Below are positions 17,769 through 24,703 of a stretch of 64,000 nt of DNA, piece by piece. Made by a program: the position numbers and the translations under genes. The notes under the pieces were generated by a model. The model was given only the letters and a program-made list of their open reading frames with translations, was not told the DNA's origin and ran no database searches. The stretch's first letter is position 1. Every line of letters begins with the position of its first letter. Origin of the DNA: Bradyrhizobium sp. JYMT SZCCT0180. GTDB lineage: Bacteria; Pseudomonadota; Alphaproteobacteria; Rhizobiales; Xanthobacteraceae. The stretch spans positions 124,001-188,000 of the forward strand of contig NZ_JAFCLZ010000006.1 of the NCBI RefSeq assembly GCF_018130165.1, written 5' to 3'.

Positions 17769-19172
17769 CTACTTCAGCATCGTGATGGTCTTGACCTGGG
17801 TGAATTCTTCAAGCCCTTCCGGACCCAGCTGGGTGCCGATACCCGATTGCTTGGCGGCACCAAAGGAAATATCGGGCGACACATCAAGAAACGTGTTGAT
17901 CCAGACAATGCCTGAATCAATCCTGGCTGCGACGCGGAACGCCCGATCGAGATCCTTTGCCCATACCGTTCCACCGAGCCCATATTCCGAGTCGTTGGCA
18001 CGCGCGATCGCGTCGTCGATGTCAGAATAGCGCAGCACCGGAACAACAGGGCCAAACTGTTCCTCGCTCACCAGCCGCGCATCGTCGGGGATATCCCGGA
18101 CAATCGTTGGCCGGATGAAGTAGCCCTTGCGGTTGAGCACCTCGCCCCCCGCCACGATCTTGCCGTTCCGCCTTGCATCCTCGAGAAAGCCCTTAACCTT
18201 CTCGAACTGCGCCTTGTTCTGCAGCGGACCCATCTGCGTCCCCTGCTTCAGCCCATCATCGACCACTGACTCGCGCGCCAGGCGTCCCAGTTCATCGCAA
18301 ATCTGCTCGTACTGCGAATCGTGCACGTAGATCCGCTTGGCCCCGAGGCAGATTTGTCCGGCGTTCATCATGGCGGCGCCGAACACCTTGGGGGCCACCT
18401 CGATCGGATCGACGTCATCGAGCACAATCGCGGCGTCGTTACCGCCCAGTTCCAGGGTAAGCCGCTTTAACGTGCCAGTCACACTGCCCATCACCTTCTT
18501 GCCGGTCGCGGTCGAGCCAGTGAAGGTGACCTTGGCCACGTCAACGTGGCTCGAGAGCGCATCACCCAGATCATTTTGGTCGACGATGACGTTAAACACG
18601 CCGGCGGGCAAGATCTCGCCGCAGACCTCCCCGAACAGCAGCGTCGTTAGAGGTGTCGTTGGCGCCGGTTTCGCGACCAGGGTGTCGCCGGCCAGCAGCG
18701 CCGGCGCCACCTTGATGACGAGAAGGAGCATCGGGAAATTCCACGGCACTATCGCCGCAACCACGCCAAGCGGGGTGTGCTGCCGTACGATTTTCCTCGT
18801 AGCGTCGTCCTTCAAGACTTCGAACGGCAGGTCGAGCGTTGCGTGGTAACGAATAATACCGACGGTAAAGCCGATCTCCCAGTGCGCCTCAGAAAGCGGC
18901 TTACCTTGCTCTTGAGTCAACAACCGCGCGAACTCATCCTTTCTTGCTTCGAGCGCGTCGGCTAACCTGACCAACAGCGCACCACGCTCGCGAACCGGCT
19001 TGGCCGACCAGGCGGGGAACGCTGTCTTGGCGGCCGCGACCGCTTCGTCAAGCTGCGCACGATCGGCGCGCGGGGCCTCCGCCAGCACTTCCTCGGTCGC
19101 GGGATTGATGACATCAAGCCTTGCGGCGCCCGACACCAGTTTGCCGTCGATAAGTAGCTTGAATTCTCTCAT
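17769..19172 (-). CDS. NAD(P)-dependent aldehyde dehydrogenase
   Basis: 467 residues of the ALDH superfamily. Landmarks are the oxyanion Asn in PWNFPMLL, the nucleotide-binding FTGSTATGKKVM, the general base Glu in LELGGNDAAIV and the catalytic Cys in NAGQICLGAKR. The C-terminal EEQFGPVVPVLRY is also typical. It would oxidise an aldehyde to the acid. A regulon box lies about 135 bases upstream, suggesting control together with the GMC alcohol oxidoreductase at 27.9 kb, whose aldehyde product it could consume (inference). Confidence 0.93.
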   Translation of the reverse strand: MREFKLLIDGKLVSGAARLDVINPATEEVLAEAPRADRAQLDEAVAAAKTAFPAWSAKPVRERGALLVRLADALEARKDEFARLLTQEQGKPLSEAHWEIGFTVGIIRYHATLDLPFEVLKDDATRKIVRQHTPLGVVAAIVPWNFPMLLLVIKVAPALLAGDTLVAKPAPTTPLTTLLFGEVCGEILPAGVFNVIVDQNDLGDALSSHVDVAKVTFTGSTATGKKVMGSVTGTLKRLTLELGGNDAAIVLDDVDPIEVAPKVFGAAMMNAGQICLGAKRIYVHDSQYEQICDELGRLARESVVDDGLKQGTQMGPLQNKAQFEKVKGFLEDARRNGKIVAGGEVLNRKGYFIRPTIVRDIPDDARLVSEEQFGPVVPVLRYSDIDDAIARANDSEYGLGGTVWAKDLDRAFRVAARIDSGIVWINTFLDVSPDISFGAAKQSGIGTQLGPEGLEEFTQVKTITMLK

Positions 19173-19309
19173 GGCTCTCTCCTTGCTGCACCAGGATCAA
19201 GCAGCCGCGAACATGGTCGGCGTGGCTGCGATGCGGGCTCGCGAGAGCCCGTTATCCTCGCACCCTGATGACAGCAAATTCGAGACCGCTCTATCAGACC
19301 TAGGTGTCG

Positions 19310-19329
19310 CCGATACCTTGGGATCGGTT
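19310..19329 (-). promoter_or_regulatory. ACACC-N2-GGT regulon box, ALDH gene
   Basis: Read leftwards, the core is ATCCCAAGGTATCGGCGACA, preceded by AAACCG. A second imperfect copy (GACCTAGGTGTC, 19297-19308) abuts it. The box points at the ALDH gene and also lies about 230 bases before the AhpD-like gene. It is the weakest member of the set. Confidence 0.4.
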
Positions 19330-19556
19330 TGCGCGAACCAATTCAGCGCCGCTAATCCGTACAGGTGAGGCCAGCCGGCAAGAGCGCCATCCGCGAAGAT
19401 GCTCGATGCTGCCGGCGCTCCGACACCAAAGGACAATGGACGTCTCGTGATGGACGACCATTTCCTTTGAAGCGCCAGAGCGAACGCCTTCTGCGCTTGC
19501 AGTCGTCGTCAAAGACCGTTCAGGCGCTATCGAAACCGTCAATCCAGGGAGTCATC

Positions 19557-20024
19557 ATGAGCAATCGCATCGACTACGCCAAGGCTTCGCCCGCAGGATA
19601 CAAAGCTTTCGGCGGCGTGTACGTTCATCTTCAAAACAGCAGCCTCGAGAAAGAACTCGTCAATCTCGTCTACCTGCGGGTTTCGCATATAAACGGCTGC
19701 GCATTCTGCATCGACATGCATTCCCGCGACCTCCTCAAGCTCGGCGTTACCGTAGACAAGCTCGTACTCGTACCGGTTTGGCGGGACGCCGGCGCGCTTT
19801 TCAGTGCCCGCGAATGCGCCGCGCTTGCTTGGGCGGAAACCGTAACCCGCGTGGCCGAAACCAACATTCCCGATGCTGACTACCAAGCGGCCAAGGCCGT
19901 ATTCCGCGACAAAGATCTTGCAGATCTAACATACGCAATCAGCTTGATTAACGTGTTCAATCGCTTGTCGATTGCGTTCCGTACGCCGCCCGCTGCTGCC
20001 GTCAAGGCGGAGAATGCCGCATAG
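19557..20024 (+). CDS. AhpD-like carboxymuconolactone decarboxylase-family protein
   Basis: 155 residues from the ATG at 19557; an upstream in-frame extension to 19365 lacks family features. The redox motif is HINGCAFCIDMHSRDLLKLG, the CxxC-x3-H pattern of AhpD-type alkylhydroperoxidase proteins. ALAWAETVTRV and LADLTYAISLINVFNRLSI follow, as in the YnjF/CMD family. A CCAGGGAG Shine-Dalgarno lies just upstream. It is followed 38 bases later by an isochorismatase-like gene in the same direction, forming a likely two-gene operon. Confidence 0.9.
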   Translation: MSNRIDYAKASPAGYKAFGGVYVHLQNSSLEKELVNLVYLRVSHINGCAFCIDMHSRDLLKLGVTVDKLVLVPVWRDAGALFSARECAALAWAETVTRVAETNIPDADYQAAKAVFRDKDLADLTYAISLINVFNRLSIAFRTPPAAAVKAENAA

Positions 20025-20062
20025 GCGAAGTTACCTTTGTTTGGTTAAGCAAGGAGAGTTCG

Positions 20063-20710
20063 ATGACGGCCACTTACGACCCGAAGATTACCGCGCTGCT
20101 GTGCATCGACTTCTACAACGACTTCCTGAGCGCAGGCGGGAAACTCTGGCCGTGGGTCAAGGACATCGCTGAGGAGGTCAACCTGCTCGACAATCTTCGC
20201 ACGATCGTACGGGCAGCCCGCGAGGCGGAAATCGCAATTTATCACGTTCCGCATCATCGCTGGGAACCAGGCGACTATGTGGACTGGAAATACCCCTCTC
20301 CCTATCAGCTCGGCGCCGCAGAGCGCCAGGCCTTTGCGAAGGACACTTGGGGTGGGACGTTGCATGACGACTTCCAGGTTCAGCCGGGCGACATCATTGC
20401 CACCGAACACTGGGCATCAAGCGGTTTTCCGAATACAGACCTCGAACACAAGCTCAAGCGGTACGGCAAGGAAAAGATCATCTGCACAGGCCTGCTTGCG
20501 AACACCTGCCTTGAAGCCACAGCACGCGTCGGAATGGAACTCGGCTTCCACGTCACGCTGGTTCGAGACGGCACAGCGGCCCGCTCGCATGAAGCCCTGC
20601 ATGCTGCACTCAACATCGACGGCCCGACCTTTGCTCATGAGATTTTGACGACGGCCGAGCTGGTATCGGCAATCAGACGCTCCGTGCCTGCCGACAAATC
20701 CGCGGCCTAA
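20063..20710 (+). CDS. Isochorismatase-like cysteine hydrolase
   Basis: 215 residues. The triad positions of the family are visible: Asp in LLCIDFYNDF, a Lys/His region in EHWASSGFPNTDLEHKLK, and the nucleophile Cys in TGLLANTCLEATARVGMELG. AAGGAGA precedes the ATG. Enzymes of this superfamily hydrolyse amides, ureides or isochorismate; the substrate cannot be inferred. Co-directional with the AhpD-like gene. Confidence 0.88.
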   Translation: MTATYDPKITALLCIDFYNDFLSAGGKLWPWVKDIAEEVNLLDNLRTIVRAAREAEIAIYHVPHHRWEPGDYVDWKYPSPYQLGAAERQAFAKDTWGGTLHDDFQVQPGDIIATEHWASSGFPNTDLEHKLKRYGKEKIICTGLLANTCLEATARVGMELGFHVTLVRDGTAARSHEALHAALNIDGPTFAHEILTTAELVSAIRRSVPADKSAA

Positions 20711-20966
20711 GCCGGTCAGTCCGAACGCCAGTTCCGATCGGAGGAGGTGGACGGAGGCCTGGCACGATTTGCGCGCCGGCCCACAAATTCCGGCGCCATC
20801 ACCCGGCTATGCCAAACCGCAGACTATTGCGCCCACGTTGCGTGGGTACTCCGGCAATAGCACAGGCGATACGCGTCCCCGAGGAAATAGATAAGATGCT
20901 GCACCTAGCCATTGCCCCGCGGGTGTAGGCCACTCGGCGGGGGTCGATACTCAAATCCGAAATCAT
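20711..20966. other. Intergenic stretch between convergent genes
   Basis: Contains one modest hairpin (CCCACG-TTG-CGTGGG near 20836-20850) without a T-tract. No gene seen. Confidence 0.4.
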
Positions 20967-22046
20967 TCAGACGCCGGACCAAGATGGAGAGCACGTGGCA
21001 CTTTGGGGCCGCCCCGGTTCTTCCCGGGACACGGGCGCGGCGGGAATTTGGCGTTCGCTCCTAACAACAAGCCGCCAGCGCGCTGGGCTTTGGCCAGTGA
21101 GGCGTTTGAAGACGGTCGAGAAATGAGATTGAGCCTGGAAACCGACCGTAAGCGCCACCTCTGCCAGCCCCATATCCGTGCCTAATAGTATGGACTTCGC
21201 GCGTTCGATGCGTTGATGGAGCAGATAATCGTGGGGACGCAATCCGGTCGCGGCTCGAAACTGTCCAGCGAAATACATCCGCGACAATCCAGCAACCGCG
21301 GCAAGATCCGCGAGAGTCAAGGCCTTGTCAGAGTGCGCCTCAACATAGTCCTGCACGCGCTTCAGTCGCCACTTGGGTAGCACATTTGTCGTTGGCGGCG
21401 ACAATTCCATTCGAGCTATATGCATTACAAGCGTTTGGCCTACGCTATCAACATAACACTCATCGCTCGTATTGTTGTCCTCGACCAACGTGCGGCCCAG
21501 CAAATCCGCTAGGGGATCGCGAATAATAAGGTCATTCGGGTTCGACGTCGCCTTTGTTGGCTCAACCCCCGCTGCATTTTGGCGGTCTCGAAGATAGCCG
21601 CTCAATACGTGGAAATGGATGAAGTCGCATGGCTCAAAAAACTCGGCGGTCAATAACTGACCCGGACCGGTGACGTGCAGCGTCCCGGCAGGCATAATGC
21701 CGTCATATATAGTATGTGGACCTCTCATGAACTTGAGACGCGTTGTCTTCAACGCAACGCCAATAACATACCGCTCGGTGGGCGACACCGCATTCTCGCA
21801 ACGACGAAGGCTCCTGCGATCGATCCAGCGCGATATCAGAATGTCCTGTTCGCGCGGCCGTTCGTCGATAGCACCCGGGCAACGCCAAACTCGCTCCTCA
21901 TAAAGGCCTCGACGCGTTATGTGATGCCCTTCCGCAGCCTGTAACGCGCGATGGGTTGCGGCTCGCTGGATATCAGGTCTGACCCTAACCGTCTGGCAGG
22001 ACATCTTTTTCTTCCATCGAATTGCGGCGTGAGCTGCGCGGCCCAT
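20967..22046 (-). CDS. AraC-family transcriptional regulator
   Basis: Up to 359 residues. The C-terminal DNA-binding domain (about 235-330) holds both helix-turn-helix units: LTLADLAAVAGLSRMYFAGQFRAATG, then LAEVALTVGFQAQSHFSTVFKRLTGQSPARWR. The N-terminal part is a cupin-like effector domain (GPHTIYDGIMPAGTLHVTGPGQ). The first 60-70 residues look non-family-like, so the true start is probably further in. It lies 46 bases from the kinase 1 gene on the same strand. Targets are unknown; the flanking hydrolase or kinase genes are candidates. Confidence 0.87.
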   Translation of the reverse strand: MGRAAHAAIRWKKKMSCQTVRVRPDIQRAATHRALQAAEGHHITRRGLYEERVWRCPGAIDERPREQDILISRWIDRRSLRRCENAVSPTERYVIGVALKTTRLKFMRGPHTIYDGIMPAGTLHVTGPGQLLTAEFFEPCDFIHFHVLSGYLRDRQNAAGVEPTKATSNPNDLIIRDPLADLLGRTLVEDNNTSDECYVDSVGQTLVMHIARMELSPPTTNVLPKWRLKRVQDYVEAHSDKALTLADLAAVAGLSRMYFAGQFRAATGLRPHDYLLHQRIERAKSILLGTDMGLAEVALTVGFQAQSHFSTVFKRLTGQSPARWRLVVRSERQIPAAPVSREEPGRPQSATCSPSWSGV

Positions 22047-22091
22047 TACCGGCTGCCCGCGCGTCTGATTGCCGAAACGCCCCCCCGAGAA

Positions 22092-22865
22092 TCATTTAGT
22101 ACTGGCTGTATCTGAAACTTGTTTCGCAGACGCAGTGGCGCCGGCTGCCTCGGCGTTTGCAGCAATCCAATCACAGCCATCCAACTGCAGATCGCTGCGC
22201 GTCTGCAGAGTGTTATCGTCGATCGGAAATATAAGTACTGAAGTGGCGCCCTCCGCCCCAAATCGATGAACGATCTCTCCATTCAACCCGCTCGCTAGGG
22301 CCGCCATGATTTTCAATCCTTGACCCGGGGTAGATGAATGCCTTGACGACCCATTGTCCATGAAGCTGCATTGCGCAAATGGTCCGAAGCTCGACAATTC
22401 GATTCTAATTGTTCCTCCTCGGTCGCCGAAAGCGTGCCGAGCAGAGTTTGTGATCAACTCGGAGATCATCATACCAAGCTTCCAGCATTTCTCGGCGTCC
22501 AGATGGAGAGCAGACTCGGACAGCACCATCTCGATCCCTCGTCGATCCAGGACGGCACGCTTGATCGATTGGCAAAGTGTACGGATGTACTTGGATGCAT
22601 CGACACCTGAACTGTATGTCGGAATTTGAAGGGCCCGATGCATGTCGGCATAATTATGCAAGAGATTTATCACTTCGAGCAACGCCGCCTTCACCTCATC
22701 GCTGCTCGAGCGCGAGGCCATCCTTGACGAAACTCCAATAAGGGAGGCGTACTCATTGTTGATTCGATGTGCGAGCTCGCGAACCAGGAGATACTCGCTC
22801 GTCTTCATCGGCTCACTGGACGCAACAACGTCCGCGACTTCATTTTGTAATCGGATCGCCCGCAT
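22092..22865 (-). CDS. Sensor-less histidine kinase (HisKA_2 type), kinase 1
   Basis: About 257 residues from the ATG at 22865, which has CAGGA about 9 bases upstream. A GTG at 22982 extends it but would lie inside the promoter element. The phosphoacceptor motif is LVRELAHRINNEYASLIG, then an ATPase with N-box MMISELITNSARHAFGD, DNG (G1) and GQGLKIMAALA (G2). There is no PAS, GAF or membrane segment, so it senses nothing on its own and probably relays from a partner. Divergent from response regulator 1, its likely phosphorylation partner. It carries the best palindromic box of the regulon. Confidence 0.85.
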   Translation of the reverse strand: MRAIRLQNEVADVVASSEPMKTSEYLLVRELAHRINNEYASLIGVSSRMASRSSSDEVKAALLEVINLLHNYADMHRALQIPTYSSGVDASKYIRTLCQSIKRAVLDRRGIEMVLSESALHLDAEKCWKLGMMISELITNSARHAFGDRGGTIRIELSSFGPFAQCSFMDNGSSRHSSTPGQGLKIMAALASGLNGEIVHRFGAEGATSVLIFPIDDNTLQTRSDLQLDGCDWIAANAEAAGATASAKQVSDTASTK

Positions 22866-22982
22866 AGCGTAATCCTGAATAATTTGTGGGTTTGTGCGAT
22901 TAGCCTGAATCTTGAACTGAACTGACCTTTTCTCACCTTGATCGACTTTCGCTTGCGATCGCACGATGCGGGAAGCGCACAC

Positions 22983-23016
22983 GCGAATCTATTACACCAT
23001 GGTGTCGTCGATACTT
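22983..23016 (-). promoter_or_regulatory. ACACC-N2-GGT regulon box, kinase 1 promoter
   Basis: The core 22994-23005 is the perfect palindrome ACACCATGGTGT. Read towards kinase 1 it is ACACCATGGTGTAATAGATT. The whole 34-base segment matches 33131-33164 before the efflux operon at 29 positions. The dyad closely resembles the StyR/TodT-type box (AAACCATGGTTT). Confidence 0.65.
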
Positions 23017-23183
23017 TTCGGTAGTCCGTGCTGTGCCGGCATCCCTGCGCTTGGAGAACGTACCCAGCCCAATCGCCGGCGTTCCTTCGAGACGGTTACC
23101 GAGGCAGCGGAGGCGGTCCCGCTACGAGTTCTCCGGTCTGAGGACCTGGAATGCGATTGGGGGCCTTCAATGAAGCCCCCCCA

Positions 23184-23210
23184 AACCGACACCAAGGTAT
23201 GATCGACCTT
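23184..23210 (+). promoter_or_regulatory. ACACC-N2-GGT regulon box, response regulator 1 promoter
   Basis: Core ACACCAAGGTATGATCGACC, about 28 bases before the ATG of response regulator 1. The 27 bases match the box before kinase 2 (27551-27577, opposite strand) at 25 positions. Confidence 0.65.
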
Positions 23211-23237
23211 GACCCGTAGATTGGCGCAGAGTCCGTG

Positions 23238-23663
23238 ATGGTGACCGGCAACGATGGCGGCAGATACGCAGTGCGTTATGAGGAACTCGTGATTACCAAG
23301 CGCCCGCTTGTATCGGTCGTCGACGACGACGAGTCGGTCCGCGAGTCGTTGCCAGATCTGCTGAAGGAATTCGGCCTCTCCGTGCAGACGTTCTCTTCGG
23401 GCGAAGAGTTCCTCGCGTCTCAATACGTCTCCGAGACGGCGTGCCTGATCCTGGACATCGCAATGCCCGGCATGAGCGGGCCTGCCGTGCAACAGGAGTT
23501 ACTGCAACGTCAGAAGAAAATACCGATCGTCTTCATTACCGCCCAGGAATGCGAAGCCATCCGTCCGCAATTACTCGAGCGAGGCGCCACCGAATGCTTG
23601 TCCAAGCCCTTCAGCGACACGGCTCTCCGGGAGGCAATCAACGCCGCGCTTGGAACGAAATAG
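23238..23663 (+). CDS. Single-domain response regulator 1
   Basis: 141 residues containing only a receiver domain. The acidic pocket is VVDDDESVRES, the phosphoacceptor Asp is in CLILDIAMPGMSG, the switch Thr in VFITA and the Lys in CLSKPFSD. There is no output domain, so it probably acts as a phosphate relay or sink between the kinases and the FixJ-type regulator 35 bases downstream. The start could also be the adjacent GTG at 23235. Its promoter carries the regulon box. Confidence 0.9.
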   Translation: MVTGNDGGRYAVRYEELVITKRPLVSVVDDDESVRESLPDLLKEFGLSVQTFSSGEEFLASQYVSETACLILDIAMPGMSGPAVQQELLQRQKKIPIVFITAQECEAIRPQLLERGATECLSKPFSDTALREAINAALGTK

Positions 23664-23697
23664 CGGCAGGGCATACTATTGCACGGGAGGGAATCTA

Positions 23698-24366
23698 ATG
23701 AAATTATTCAGTGCGCCTGGCCATAGCTCGGGGTCGGTACTCATGTCACTCGCCACGCCAATTGTGTTCGTTGTCGACGATGACATATCCGTTCGCGAAT
23801 CGTTGGAAGCATTGATTCGATTTGCGGGTTGGGAGCCGGAGACATTCGTATCGGCGCAGGAGTTTCTGTCGCGCGCCCCGGCTGTCGTCCCGAACTGCCT
23901 GGTGCTGGACGTCAGCCTTCCGGGCCTCAACGGCCTCGACCTGCAAAAGCGCATCGCTGCCGACCGGATTGATATGCCAATCATTTTCATTACGGGTCAC
24001 GGCGACGTGCCCATGACCGTCCAGGCAATGAAGGCGGGAGCGGTTGAGTTCCTGATGAAGCCATTCAGCGACGAGGTGCTGCTGAACGCTATTCGACACG
24101 CGCTCGAGCGCAGCCGCGGCGTCCTTGATCACGGCGCGAAGGTGCGAATGATCCGGGACCGTTACGCGTCACTTAGCCGCCGAGAGCGGGAGGTCATGGC
24201 CTTGGTCGTGACTGGACAATTAAACAAGCAGGTCGCGTTTGAGCTCGGCATCAGCGAGATCACGGTGAAAGCCCATCGAGGCAGGGTAATGCAAAAGATG
24301 AAGGCCGACTCTCTCGTCGACTTGGCGGCGATGGCCGCGACACTCCATCTTGCGCCGGGAGAATAA
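23698..24366 (+). CDS. FixJ/NodW-type response regulator 2
   Basis: About 222 residues. A receiver domain (residues ~20-135) has VVDDDISVRES, phospho-Asp in LVLDVSLPGLNG, Thr in FITGHGDVPMTVQAMKAGAVEF and Lys in LMKPF. A LuxR/FixJ DNA-binding domain (~155-215) reads SLSRREREVMALVVTGQLNKQVAFELG, then EITVKAHRGRVMQKM. A start at 23743 (MSLATPIVFVVDD) is also possible. This is the branch that includes FixJ, NodW, StyR and TodT. It is the best candidate to bind the ACACC-N2-GGT boxes that surround it. Confidence 0.93.
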   Translation: MKLFSAPGHSSGSVLMSLATPIVFVVDDDISVRESLEALIRFAGWEPETFVSAQEFLSRAPAVVPNCLVLDVSLPGLNGLDLQKRIAADRIDMPIIFITGHGDVPMTVQAMKAGAVEFLMKPFSDEVLLNAIRHALERSRGVLDHGAKVRMIRDRYASLSRREREVMALVVTGQLNKQVAFELGISEITVKAHRGRVMQKMKADSLVDLAAMAATLHLAPGE

Positions 24367-24637
24367 TTAGGAGCGGCCGCGGCATTTCCGCCTTCAATAT
24401 TTCATCGGTTGCTTCACGTAGACCGCCACCTGAGTAAGAGCCGTCAACTCGCCAATGCAAACGGCATCGTGTCTTTTTGTAAATTGCGAGAGTCGCGCGA
24501 AATACGCCATCGTCTGGATCCGATAGAAGAAGACGTCATGGAGAGATTACCGATCGGCCCCTCGCCGTCCTGGGCCTCTCCATGGACGCCTCCCCCTGAA
24601 CTGGCCCGATGACTGAACAGTCATCGGGCTTTTTTTG
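24367..24637 (+). ncRNA. Candidate small RNA or 3' leader ending in a strong terminator
   Basis: About 240 bases after response regulator 2 without a convincing gene, ending in a textbook intrinsic terminator. Either the two-regulator transcript has a long 3' end or a separate small RNA is made here. The segment before the terminator has C-rich single-strand candidates (CCTCGCC, CCTCCCCC) of the type used for pairing with ribosome-binding sites. The 5' end cannot be placed. Confidence 0.3.
24605..24637 (+). terminator. Rho-independent terminator
   Basis: A perfect 11-bp stem, CCCGATGACTG (24605-24615) and CAGTCATCGGG (24618-24628), followed by C and seven T. Active on the plus strand. Confidence 0.85.
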
Positions 24638-24703
24638 TCCAGGCAACGACTGGTCACAATCAGCAATCAACGACCAGAAATTGCCTTCAAACGCCTCTCA
24701 TGC

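Noticed and set aside
22866..22982. GTG start at 22982 for kinase 1
   Set aside because: It abuts the conserved promoter element; the ATG at 22865 has a ribosome-binding site and begins nearer the kinase domain.
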